Translations under genes and position numbers: made by a program
Notes under the pieces: generated by a model
Database searches by the model: none
The model's input: the letters and a program-made list of their open reading frames with translations, nothing else
Told to the model about the DNA's origin: nothing
In this document: in pieces, positions 23,175 through 31,423 of the stretch
Position numbering within the stretch: position 1 is the stretch's first letter
How the letters are laid out: every line of letters starts with the position of its first letter
DNA from: Marinosulfonomonas sp.
Lineage (GTDB): Bacteria > Pseudomonadota > Alphaproteobacteria > Rhodobacterales > Rhodobacteraceae
Length of the DNA stretch: 32,056 nt
Direction of reading: 5' to 3'
NCBI GenBank assembly: GCA_019090885.1
Contig: JAHRVC010000027.1
Span: forward strand, 1-32,056

Positions 23175-23921
23175 CTATTTGCTCCGCGCGCTGGCCACGA
23201 TTTCACGCATGCCATCCAGCGGCACATAGCCCCGCACCATCTGCGCACCCATCACGAAACTCGGAGTTCCACTGATTTGCATGCGTTGCGCAAGCAAGCG
23301 GTTTTCGGCGATGACTGCGTTAACTGCGTCGCTGTCCATTGCCGCCATGATTACGCCCGGTTCCAGATCAAGCGACTTGGCCAGCCGTTTAAGCGAAGCA
23401 TTTGAAATGTCACCCCGAAAGCTCATCAAGGCGTCATGCACTTTTGCGTATGCCTCGGGGCTGACATTCTGCAGCACCGATATGGCAAACCGCGATGCCA
23501 GAACCGATTGCTCGCCCAAAATTGGAAGTTCTTTGACGATATAGCGGATATTGCCGTCTGAATTAATCAACTCGGTCACTTCCGGGTGGGCACGTTTGCA
23601 ATAACCGCAGCGGTAGTCGAGGAATTCGACGACCGTTACATCGCCGTCCGGGTTGCCGCCGCGATAGGAATGTTGGTCGTCAAACAGCGCCTGTGCATTG
23701 GTTGCAACCAGCGAATTGTCATCCGTCGTTTGCGCCTGTTGCTGGCGTTGTTCCAGAACTGCGATGGCTTCCATCAGAACTTCGGGGTTTTCCAGCAGGT
23801 AGGCGCGGATTTCTTGGCGAAACACTTGGCGTTCGGTATCGTTCATGGCTGAAATGTCCAATGCGGCGATTGGCCCTGACAGGAACAGTGTCGCTATGGC
23901 GCAGATTATTAAACGTTTCAT
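23175..23921 (-). CDS. DsbA/ScsC-like periplasmic thiol oxidoreductase
   Basis: A 248-residue exported thioredoxin-fold protein. Residues 1-20 form a signal peptide (MKRLIICAIATLFLSGPIAA). Residues about 30-60 (FRQEIRAYLLENPEVLMEAIAVLEQR) look like the N-terminal helical segment found in ScsC-type proteins, where it mediates oligomerisation. The active site is Cys105-Gly-Tyr-Cys108 and the cis-proline loop is SGTPSFVMG. It probably forms or isomerises disulfides in the periplasm. ScsC and Com1/DsbA-like enzymes cannot be separated from sequence alone. It converges on ispG with 18 bases between stops and diverges from the amidase gene. Confidence 0.9.
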   Translation of the reverse strand: MKRLIICAIATLFLSGPIAALDISAMNDTERQVFRQEIRAYLLENPEVLMEAIAVLEQRQQQAQTTDDNSLVATNAQALFDDQHSYRGGNPDGDVTVVEFLDYRCGYCKRAHPEVTELINSDGNIRYIVKELPILGEQSVLASRFAISVLQNVSPEAYAKVHDALMSFRGDISNASLKRLAKSLDLEPGVIMAAMDSDAVNAVIAENRLLAQRMQISGTPSFVMGAQMVRGYVPLDGMREIVASARSK

Positions 23922-24171
23922 TTCAGCCCCTTAAACTTCATCCGGCATTGCCCGGATTTGCTGCCAATAACACAGTCACGCACACCGCGCACCCAGCAAT
24001 CGCCATATGGGCGAGAATACGAAACAGTATGGCGTTTCAGCAAGGCTCTGTTGTTGTTATCCCCGGATCGTGATCGCTGGTGGTGCGGATATTCGGGTCA
24101 GATCGGATTTGGGCGCGGATTTGTATTTCCAGCGATTCCTACAGGGGCTATACTGCGGAAAAACAGACTGA

Positions 24172-25401
24172 ATGGCGGCGATGAGTAGAATAATTGCGAT
24201 TCTTGTAGCTGGGCTTTTGTGTTGCTCAAGTGCCGTATGCGCGCGCGAGCTAAGCGCACTGGCGCGCTTTATTTCTGATGGATCCCACTTGATTGAGGAC
24301 GCCGACGGGATCGACCTGCAGCTGTCGATGACGCAAGGCGTTCCGTATCGGATTTTCACCCTGACCGAGCCGTTTCGCTTGGTGGTCGATTTTAACGAGC
24401 TTAACTGGTCCGGCTTGCGGCCTAAAGAATTCAATGGCGCGGCCAGCGTGCGTAACCTGCGGGCAGGGGTGTTTCGGCCCGGCTGGTCGCGGATGGTGTT
24501 GGAACTTAGTCAGCCAATGCGCCTGACAAGTGCGCAGTTGGTTACGAAAACTGACCAAAGCGCGGTGGTGATCGTTCAGTTGCAACCAACCAGCGCCCAG
24601 GATTTTGTGCAAAACGCAGGTGCGCCCGCCGGGGCAACATTTGGCAAGCCTTCGGCCAGTCTTGCCACAGCGATCCCAAAACGCCGGCAAACAGGCGAGG
24701 GTGCGCTGGTTGTCGTTCTTGATCCCGGCCACGGTGGCGTTGATCCGGGTGCCCAGGCGGAAGGTGTGGTTGAGGCGGACTTGATCCTGACGTTTGCACT
24801 GGAATTGCAGGAACTGCTGATCCGGACCGGCGAAGTCAAAGTGGTTTTGACGCGCGACGCGGATGTTTTTGTGCCGCTGGAGGCGCGGGTTTCGATTGCA
24901 CGTCAGGCGGGGGCGGATGCATTTATATCGCTGCATGCGGATGCGCTGGTGGCCGGGCGGGCCTCGGGGGCGACGATCTATACACTGTCTGAACAGGCGT
25001 CAGATCTGGCAAGCCAGAAACTGGCCGAGCGCCATGATCGCGCCGATTTACTGGCCGGGGTAGATCTGAGCGCGCAGGACGATGTGGTCGTTGGGGTGCT
25101 GATGGATATGGCGCGCACGGAAACTGCACACCGGTCGGACATGCTGGCTGACGCGCTGGTGGACGGGCTGACGCAAACTGTGACAACCCATAAGCGGCCC
25201 CGTTTATCGGCCGGGTTTTCGGTGCTAAAGGCCCCCGATATTCCATCGGTTTTGGTCGAGCTTGGTTTCCTGTCCTCATCGCGGGACCGCAAGAACCTAC
25301 TTGATCCCAAGTGGCGAATGCGCGCCGCCGAAGGGATCAGAAATGCGCTGATGAACTGGGCGCTGGAAGATGCCGCCCAAGCCTTGTTGCTGCGCAAGTG
25401 A
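24172..25401 (+). CDS. N-acetylmuramoyl-L-alanine amidase with AMIN domain (AmiC-like)
   Basis: This 409-residue periplasmic amidase cuts the bond between MurNAc and the stem peptide, typically during daughter-cell separation. A signal peptide (IIAILVAGLLCCSSAVCA) leads into an AMIN domain at about residues 30-130, which targets AmiB/AmiC-type enzymes to the septum. A linker is followed by the Amidase_3 domain (about 178-400). Zinc ligands are visible in DPGHGGVDPGA (His), GVVEADLIL (Glu) and ISLHADA (His), and the catalytic Glu is in LVELGFLSS. The annotated ATG at 24172 and a second ATG at 24181 are both plausible; neither has a strong ribosome binding site. PBP1A follows after 123 bases. 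Confidence 0.93.
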   Translation: MAAMSRIIAILVAGLLCCSSAVCARELSALARFISDGSHLIEDADGIDLQLSMTQGVPYRIFTLTEPFRLVVDFNELNWSGLRPKEFNGAASVRNLRAGVFRPGWSRMVLELSQPMRLTSAQLVTKTDQSAVVIVQLQPTSAQDFVQNAGAPAGATFGKPSASLATAIPKRRQTGEGALVVVLDPGHGGVDPGAQAEGVVEADLILTFALELQELLIRTGEVKVVLTRDADVFVPLEARVSIARQAGADAFISLHADALVAGRASGATIYTLSEQASDLASQKLAERHDRADLLAGVDLSAQDDVVVGVLMDMARTETAHRSDMLADALVDGLTQTVTTHKRPRLSAGFSVLKAPDIPSVLVELGFLSSSRDRKNLLDPKWRMRAAEGIRNALMNWALEDAAQALLLRK

Positions 25402-25469
25402 CGGGCCTGTGATAAATGCTCGTTTCGTGGAACGGCGGAAACTGGCGCGGTTTTCACGCAGGGTTCATT

Positions 25470-25496
25470 TTGCGCACCAAAGCGCTTATGTATACT
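25470..25496 (+). promoter_or_regulatory. Possible promoter of the PBP1A gene
   Basis: A good -10 element, TATACT at 25491-25496, is preceded by TTGCGC (15-base spacer) or TTTTGC (17-base spacer). It lies 29 bases before the GTG start, so the gene need not depend on readthrough from the amidase gene. The spacing is imperfect. Confidence 0.45.
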
Positions 25497-25524
25497 GGCA
25501 ACAGATAATCTTCGGGGCAGCGGT

Positions 25525-28071
25525 GTGATCAGGTTCATCCTTTCATTTTTTGGCGGAATTTTCAGCCTTCTGACAATCGGTGCCCTAATGGGCGCACTGA
25601 CCATCGGTGCGGTGTTCTATATGTATGGCCGCGACTTGCCCAACCACGAGCAGTTGGCACAATATACCCCGGCCACGATCAGCCGGATATATTCCGGCGA
25701 GGGGCATATTGTTGATGAATTTGCCCGCGAACGGCGCTTGTATGTGCAGGCCGAGGAAATTCCCGATCTGGTGAAGCAGGCGTTTATTTCAGCCGAGGAT
25801 AAGAATTTTTATCAGCATAAGGGCTATGATCTGCGCGGCATGGTCGCCGCGGCCGTCGATGCGGCCCGGGGCGGGCGTTTGCGTGGTGCATCCACCATTA
25901 CGCAACAGGTGATGAAGAATTTCCTGCTATCCTCAGACCGGTCTGCGGAACGCAAAATTAAAGAACTGATCCTAGCCAGTCGGCTGGAAGAAACTTTGAG
26001 CAAAGAAGATATTCTGGAACTTTATCTGAATGAGATTTTTCTGGGGCAGAACAGTTTCGGCGTTGCCGCTGCGGCGCAAACCTATTTCAACAAGACATTG
26101 GGGCAGTTGAAGCCCGAGGAAGCGGCGTATCTGGCGGCTTTGCCAAAATCGCCGTCAAAGCGGCACCCGGTGCGTAATCTGGACGAGGCGCTGAAGTGGC
26201 GCAATATTGCGCTGCGTGAAATGCGCGAGAACGGCTATATCGATCAGGCAACCTATGTGGCGTCCAAAGACGCGCCGTTGGAAACGGTTCAGGGTGGTGA
26301 AATCGAATCCTTCCGCTTGCAACTGCCGCCAAGGGATTATTTCACCGATGAAATCCGACGCCAGTTAAGCCGCAACTTTGGCGAGGATGAATTTTTTGGC
26401 GGCGGCCTGTCGATCCGTTCGACACAAGATCCGGAACTGCAACTGGAAGCGGCGAAATCTCTGCGCAAACAACTGGAAGATTATGATCGTGCACAAGGCG
26501 TTTGGCGCGGCACTGGTCTGAGCATCGCCAGCGATGATCTGGTGGATGAAGCAACATGGCGCGCCGCATTAGGCGATATTCGCGTTTCGCGCGACATTGC
26601 CGGGTGGCACCCGGCCGTTGTTCTGACTTTAGAAAATAACTCGGCCCGCATCGGAATTGACGGTGTCGACGAGGATAGCGATGGCCACTGGATACCGGCC
26701 AAGGATGTGACATGGGCGCGCAAACGGCTGGCAGACAACCAACTGGGGCGCAAAGCAAAAACCGCCGGTGATCTGGTCGCGGTTGGTGATGTGGTGCATG
26801 TGCGCAAAATGACGCGTGATGCGGACGGCACGTTTATCCGCTGGACCCTTCGCCAAATTCCCGAAGTGCAGGGCGGCTTTATGGCGATGGACGTTAACAC
26901 CGGGCGGGTGTTGGCGATGCAGGGCGGATTTTCTTATCAGCATTCGGTCTTTAACCGGGCGACGCAGGCCACGCGCCAACCGGGGTCCAGCTTTAAGCCG
27001 TTTGTTTATGCGTCCGCGCTGGATAGCGGCTTTACCCCGGCCACGATCCTTGTCGATGCACCGATTGAAATTGACACACCCCAAGGCGTGTGGCGGCCCA
27101 AAAATGCCAGCCATGAGTTTTACGGCCCGACGCCGCTGCGTACGGGCATCGAACGCTCGCGTAACCTGATGACGATCCGACTGGCGCAAGAGGTCGGCAT
27201 GGACGTGGTCGCACGTTACGCCGAACGGTTCGGCGTTTATAAAAACATGGGCCGGTTTCTGGCCAATGCGCTTGGGTCCGAGGAAACGTCGCTGTTTCGA
27301 ATGGTTGCGGCTTATGCGATGTTTGCCAATGGCGGTGAACGGGTTGAACCAACGCTGGTTGACCGGGTGCAGGACCGCTGGGGCAAGACGGTTTATCGCC
27401 ACGATCAGCGGGTTTGCGAAGATTGCCAGCTTGCATCACTGGCGCCGGGCGCCTTTCCTACGATCAGCAACGACCGCGAGCGGGTGATGAATGCGGTCAC
27501 CGCCTATCAGTTGACGTCAATGTTGCAGGGCGTGGTGCAGCGAGGCACGGCGGCGGGGCGGGTTCATCTGCCGGTGCCGGTGGCAGGCAAGACCGGCACG
27601 ACGAATGACGCCAAGGATGTTTGGTTTATCGGTTTCACTTCGAACATTGTTGCGGGGTGTTATATAGGCTTTGACCGGCCCAAGCCGCTTGGGCGCGGGG
27701 CTTCGGGCGGGGCGTTCTGTGGTCCGGTGTTTGATCGGTTCATGCAAAAGGCCACAGCAAAATTCGGTGGTGGCGATTTTGCCGTGCCCGAAGGCGGGCA
27801 TTTCATCAAAATTGACCGCTACTCTGGCGCACGACTGGCCGATGATGCCTCGGGCCCGGATGTGGTGGCCGAGTATTTCCGCGATGGCGAGGAGCCTGTT
27901 TTTGGGCTGATGTATGACGGCGGATTTGCGATGTCGGCGAACCTGCCTCTGTTTGCTCCGGCCGAAAATGCAGCGTCTTTGGGCACAATGGTGCGCACCT
28001 CTTCAGGGCAGGTCGTGATCATTCCCAGAAAAGCGGACTATGGCACAATTTCTTCGGGGGGGCAGTACTAG
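25525..28071 (+). CDS. mrcA: Penicillin-binding protein 1A (bifunctional transglycosylase/transpeptidase)
   Basis: This 848-residue class A PBP polymerises and cross-links peptidoglycan at the outer face of the inner membrane. The N-terminal membrane helix (FGGIFSLLTIGALMGALTIG) is followed by the GT51 domain. That domain has the catalytic Glu91 in SAEDKNFYQHKG and the conserved GASTITQQVMKN and LELYLNEIFLGQNSFGVAAAA. An OB-like insert follows, then the transpeptidase with S488-S-F-K491, ERSRN and K689-T-G-T. All three are intact. Length and order match alphaproteobacterial PBP1A. The start is GTG at 25525. The upstream amidase suggests joint cell-wall work. Confidence 0.95.
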   Translation: MIRFILSFFGGIFSLLTIGALMGALTIGAVFYMYGRDLPNHEQLAQYTPATISRIYSGEGHIVDEFARERRLYVQAEEIPDLVKQAFISAEDKNFYQHKGYDLRGMVAAAVDAARGGRLRGASTITQQVMKNFLLSSDRSAERKIKELILASRLEETLSKEDILELYLNEIFLGQNSFGVAAAAQTYFNKTLGQLKPEEAAYLAALPKSPSKRHPVRNLDEALKWRNIALREMRENGYIDQATYVASKDAPLETVQGGEIESFRLQLPPRDYFTDEIRRQLSRNFGEDEFFGGGLSIRSTQDPELQLEAAKSLRKQLEDYDRAQGVWRGTGLSIASDDLVDEATWRAALGDIRVSRDIAGWHPAVVLTLENNSARIGIDGVDEDSDGHWIPAKDVTWARKRLADNQLGRKAKTAGDLVAVGDVVHVRKMTRDADGTFIRWTLRQIPEVQGGFMAMDVNTGRVLAMQGGFSYQHSVFNRATQATRQPGSSFKPFVYASALDSGFTPATILVDAPIEIDTPQGVWRPKNASHEFYGPTPLRTGIERSRNLMTIRLAQEVGMDVVARYAERFGVYKNMGRFLANALGSEETSLFRMVAAYAMFANGGERVEPTLVDRVQDRWGKTVYRHDQRVCEDCQLASLAPGAFPTISNDRERVMNAVTAYQLTSMLQGVVQRGTAAGRVHLPVPVAGKTGTTNDAKDVWFIGFTSNIVAGCYIGFDRPKPLGRGASGGAFCGPVFDRFMQKATAKFGGGDFAVPEGGHFIKIDRYSGARLADDASGPDVVAEYFRDGEEPVFGLMYDGGFAMSANLPLFAPAENAASLGTMVRTSSGQVVIIPRKADYGTISSGGQY

Positions 28072-28139
28072 CGCCGCTTGCCCGCAGCCCGGGCGATTGT
28101 TATCACCCAAAGCCATATGAAAACCGGACGGATATTAAA

Positions 28140-29267
28140 TTGCGCGCAGAAATAACGAATGCAGCCGAAGCAATCGGCAAATCTCTGGCGTTGCTTAAGC
28201 AACGGATGGATTGGGAAACCGCCAGCCACCGGCTGGAAGAATTTGACGCGATGATCGAAGACCCGGACCTGTGGAACGATCAGGCGCGGGCCCAGAAACT
28301 GATGCGTGACCGCCAGAACCTGATTGATGCCACTGCTGTTTGCACCGGGATCGGGCAAGAGCTGAACGACAATATCGAGATGATCGAGCTGGGCGAACTG
28401 GAGAATGATCAGGAGGTCGTGTCCGAAGCCGAAGCGGCCATTCTTGCGCTGGTCGAACGCGCGGCGCAAAAGGAAATTGAGGCACTGCTGAACGGCGAGG
28501 CGGACGGGAATGACACGTTTCTGGAGATTAATTCAGGGGCAGGTGGCACCGAAAGCTGTGACTGGGCGTCGATGCTGGCGCGGATGTATGTGCGTTGGGC
28601 CGAACAGCATGGCTATAAGGTCGAACTGATGTCGGAAAGCTCGGGTGAAGAGGCCGGGATAAAATCGGCGGCCTATAAGATCACCGGGCATAATGCCTAT
28701 GGCTGGCTGAAATCTGAAAGCGGTGTGCATCGGCTGGTGCGTATTTCACCATTTGATTCAGCCGCCCGGCGGCATACGTCGTTTTCCTCGGTCTGGGTCT
28801 ATCCGGTGGTGGATGACAACATCGAGGTTGATGTGAACCCATCCGATCTGCGGGTGGATACCTATCGTTCGTCCGGGGCTGGCGGGCAGCATGTGAACAC
28901 CACCGATTCTGCTGTCCGGATTACCCATTTACCAACCGGGATCGTTGTAACTTCCTCGGAAAAATCCCAGCATCAGAACCGGGCCAACGCGATGGCCGCG
29001 CTGAAATCCCGGCTGTATCAGATCGAGCTGGATCGCCGAAATGCCTCGATCCAGGAAGCCCATGAAAATAAGGGTGATGCGGGCTGGGGCAATCAAATCA
29101 GGTCTTATGTGTTGCAGCCTTATCAGATGGTCAAGGACCTGCGCACCAGCTTTGAGACGTCCGATACCCAAGGGGTTCTGGACGGAGATCTGGATGGGTT
29201 GATGGCGGCGACACTGGCGATGGATTTGTCTGGCAAGTCGCGCGCTGAGGCGCAGGGCGACGGGTAG
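28140..29267 (+). CDS. prfB: Peptide chain release factor 2
   Basis: A 375-residue RF2, which reads UGA and UAA stop codons and releases the nascent chain. The stop-codon recognition tripeptide is Ser203-Pro-Phe205 (RISPFDSAARR), and the GGQ hydrolysis motif is Gly248-Gly-Gln250 (SSGAGGQHVNTT). The frame is continuous from RAEITN onward, so the programmed +1 frameshift that controls prfB in E. coli is absent. The start is TTG at 28140. The only nearby upstream ATG (28117) is out of frame and stops after 12 codons. A GGACGG lies upstream at slightly long spacing. Confidence 0.96.
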   Translation: MRAEITNAAEAIGKSLALLKQRMDWETASHRLEEFDAMIEDPDLWNDQARAQKLMRDRQNLIDATAVCTGIGQELNDNIEMIELGELENDQEVVSEAEAAILALVERAAQKEIEALLNGEADGNDTFLEINSGAGGTESCDWASMLARMYVRWAEQHGYKVELMSESSGEEAGIKSAAYKITGHNAYGWLKSESGVHRLVRISPFDSAARRHTSFSSVWVYPVVDDNIEVDVNPSDLRVDTYRSSGAGGQHVNTTDSAVRITHLPTGIVVTSSEKSQHQNRANAMAALKSRLYQIELDRRNASIQEAHENKGDAGWGNQIRSYVLQPYQMVKDLRTSFETSDTQGVLDGDLDGLMAATLAMDLSGKSRAEAQGDG

Positions 29268-29286
29268 ACTAACCGTTGCTCAAAGG

Positions 29287-29311
29287 TGGCCCGTGCCGGG
29301 CCATTTCCTTT
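29287..29311 (+). terminator. Hairpin terminator after prfB
   Basis: TGGCCCG and CGGGCCA form a 7-bp stem with a TGC loop, 20 bases after the prfB stop. It is followed by TTTCCTTTG. The T-tract is interrupted, so efficiency is uncertain. Confidence 0.6.
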
Positions 29312-29392
29312 GTCTCGTGTCCTCGGGGACACTCGGGCTGGCGCGTGTAGACACGGATTTATTAAAACACACCGGGCAAAGAAAAAAGGCGC

Positions 29393-29427
29393 GGCGGATC
29401 AACCGCTGCGCCTTTTTGCAGAAATGA
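29393..29427. terminator. Bidirectional terminator between prfB and bactofilin
   Basis: AAAAAGGCGCGGCGG and CCGCTGCGCCTTTTT pair around an ATCAA loop, with a 10-bp core (one G-T pair) plus five A-T pairs. T-runs at both 3' ends suit the convergent prfB and bactofilin genes. Confidence 0.9.
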
Positions 29428-29437
29428 ATAAGCTCGA

Positions 29438-29938
29438 TCAGGATTTTTCAGCCGGCTTTCCGGTTGGAACAGGTTTGGCCGACGCGGTCTGAAGCGGCTC
29501 TTCCTGACGCTGAACTGAGCCCTCGAAATGCGCACCGCTTTCGATGGCGATTGTTTTGTGGATGATGTCACCTTCGACCCGTGCGGTCGATGTCAGGCGC
29601 ACCTTCAGGCCACGGACCCGTCCGATCACCCGGCCGTTAACGACCACATCGTCAGCGATACATTCGCCTTTGACAGTGGCGCCTTCGCCGATGGTCAGCA
29701 AGTGAGCTCGGATGTCGCCCTCAATTGTGCCTTCAATCAATATGTCACCGGTTGTCTTTACGTTACCCTTAATTAAAAGGTCCGAAGACAAGGTGGATGC
29801 CGGTGGTTTGGCCTTTGGGGCCGACGGCTTGAATTCCGGCGCTGACGGTTTGCTTGTCGCGTCTGCGGGCGGAGTTGCTGCTGCTGTGTCGTCGCCGGTC
29901 TTTTGGCCGGGTTCGTTTATTCTGCTCTTAGAAAACAT
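29438..29938 (-). CDS. Bactofilin (polymer-forming cytoskeletal protein)
   Basis: This 166-residue bactofilin (DUF583) forms nucleotide-free filaments that scaffold cell-wall enzymes. The central beta-helix core at about residues 50-140 shows the repeating hydrophobic-glycine pattern: LLIKGNVKTTGDILIEGTIEGDI, LLTIGEGATVKGE, VVVNGRVIGRV, STARVEGDI, and IESGAHFEGSV. It is flanked by Pro/Ala/Ser-rich unstructured tails, as usual. The ATG overlaps the last codons of the M23 peptidase gene by 11 bases, implying coupled translation and a shared role. The lone terminator downstream ends this operon. Confidence 0.93.
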   Translation of the reverse strand: MFSKSRINEPGQKTGDDTAAATPPADATSKPSAPEFKPSAPKAKPPASTLSSDLLIKGNVKTTGDILIEGTIEGDIRAHLLTIGEGATVKGECIADDVVVNGRVIGRVRGLKVRLTSTARVEGDIIHKTIAIESGAHFEGSVQRQEEPLQTASAKPVPTGKPAEKS

Positions 29939-31247
29939 CGTTTGCTGCCTTGATATAAATCATCGGGTTTAGTGCTTTGCCGCCGTCACGGATTTCGTAG
30001 TGAAGATGCGTGCCGGTTGACCGTCCAGAACTTCCCATATCACCAATCCGGTCGCCGCGCGAGACTTTTTGCCCGACTTTGACACGGATTTGTGCCAAAT
30101 GGGCAAATCTTGTCTCTAGGCCAAACTCATGCTTGATCTTAATCAGGCGGCCATAACTGGTCTGCCAGCCCGCGTGAACCACGACGCCATCGGCTGTTGC
30201 ATAGATCGGCGTTCCATATGCAGCGGCAAAATCTGTGCCCGAGTGCATGCGTCCCCATCTGGGGCCAAATCCGCTGGTGTGGCGAAATGCAGATTTTACG
30301 GGCAACGAAAACGGCATCTTGTCGGCGGCGATCCGGTAAAGGTTCATCCTGTCCATTTTTTCAAGAATTCCATTGGCGCGCAGGCTGTCCGGATTGGGCG
30401 CTTGCCCACGGGTCGAAAACGTCAGTGGGCTAAGAGGGCCGCCCTGACCAGAATATCCGCGCCGAACGGTGTCCAGAATGCGCTCGGTTGGCATGCCCGA
30501 TGCGGCAAACATTTTGTCCAGCGGTGCCAACGACAGGCTGACAGCGTCTTCAAGTTGGCTGAAAATGCGGTCATTGCGTTCAAACAACAGCTTTTGTTCC
30601 AGCTCCAGTTCGGCCACATATACTTCGGTGTGAAGGGCCTTTGCGCTTATTGCGTCGCGTTGCAGGGCTGTCTGGTCCAGTGCGGCCGTCAGAAAATCAA
30701 GCGTTGCGGCCAGATCCGGATCAGAGGTTGTGAATTGGTCTGCCGAAAGGTTTGGGCCAAGACCGGCTTGGGCCACCTCTACTTGGGTGCGTGCGGCGTC
30801 GCGTTCGTGGATGGTGCGGCGCAGGGTGAACTGGATCACTTCGATCCCTTTTTCCATCTCTTTGCGGCGATCTTCGCTTGCTAATAGGGCCAGCTGCATC
30901 GACGATATCTGTTCAAGCGCGGTGTTAAAGCGGCTGCGCGCCATGCGGGCTTCGGTTGCACGGGTGTCGCGTTCCAGCGACAGATCATTCAGCCGCATTT
31001 CATATAGTTTCTGTTCGCGTTTGGCCTGCTCGCGAATGCTGCCCGACCCGATCGCGTCCATCAGCAAAAACGATGTTGCGATAATCGACCAAGAAACAAA
31101 CGTGATCCCACCAGCCCATGCGATCATCTGACTTGTCGGTGTCAGGCGAATGAACCGTGTTTCCGTATCTGACCGCACAAACAGCCGTTTTTCCGGAAAG
31201 TACTTTTCAAGTATCAGCCGAATTTTATGTACAATACGATTTGTCAA
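29928..31247 (-). CDS. M23 (LytM) peptidoglycan endopeptidase with membrane anchor and coiled coil
   Basis: A 439-residue, single-pass membrane protein. A basic cytoplasmic N-terminus of about 40 residues precedes one helix (MIAWAGGITFVSWSIIATSFLLM). A long coiled coil (about 70-240, RDTRATEARMARSRFN onward) and a C-terminal LytM domain follow. The zinc ligands are present in MHSGTDFA (His, Asp) and THLHYEIR (HxH), so it is probably an active endopeptidase cutting peptide cross-links. The start is TTG at 31247, with GAGGG at ideal spacing. It overlaps the bactofilin gene, and such bactofilin-M23 pairs (e.g. LmdC-BacA of Hyphomonas) are known to shape the wall locally. Confidence 0.92.
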   Translation of the reverse strand: MTNRIVHKIRLILEKYFPEKRLFVRSDTETRFIRLTPTSQMIAWAGGITFVSWSIIATSFLLMDAIGSGSIREQAKREQKLYEMRLNDLSLERDTRATEARMARSRFNTALEQISSMQLALLASEDRRKEMEKGIEVIQFTLRRTIHERDAARTQVEVAQAGLGPNLSADQFTTSDPDLAATLDFLTAALDQTALQRDAISAKALHTEVYVAELELEQKLLFERNDRIFSQLEDAVSLSLAPLDKMFAASGMPTERILDTVRRGYSGQGGPLSPLTFSTRGQAPNPDSLRANGILEKMDRMNLYRIAADKMPFSLPVKSAFRHTSGFGPRWGRMHSGTDFAAAYGTPIYATADGVVVHAGWQTSYGRLIKIKHEFGLETRFAHLAQIRVKVGQKVSRGDRIGDMGSSGRSTGTHLHYEIRDGGKALNPMIYIKAANDVF

Positions 31248-31386
31248 TTGCGTCCCTCATCGAACCACCCCAAGGTCATGTGCCGGAGCATCCCCAAATG
31301 CGACCCGACCCATTGTGCTTACAAATTGGTTGGCTTGGCTGCAAGATATTTGAGAAAAGATCACGCTATCAATTGGAAAACATTAA

Positions 31387-31410
31387 ATTTTGGCGGGTTC
31401 CCGCCTAAAA
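31387..31410 (-). terminator. Weak hairpin after the DUF455 gene
   Basis: GGCGG-GTTC-CCGCC forms a short stem flanked by A- and T-rich arms (ATTTT before, TAAAAAA after). It sits 14-33 bases beyond the stop. On the minus strand no clean T-run follows, so this is tentative. Confidence 0.35.
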
Positions 31411-31423
31411 AATCGGCGCAGTT

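Noticed and set aside
24250-24936. 228-residue minus-strand ORF within the amidase gene
   Set aside because: Shadow of the AMIN amidase; no motif or promoter supports it.
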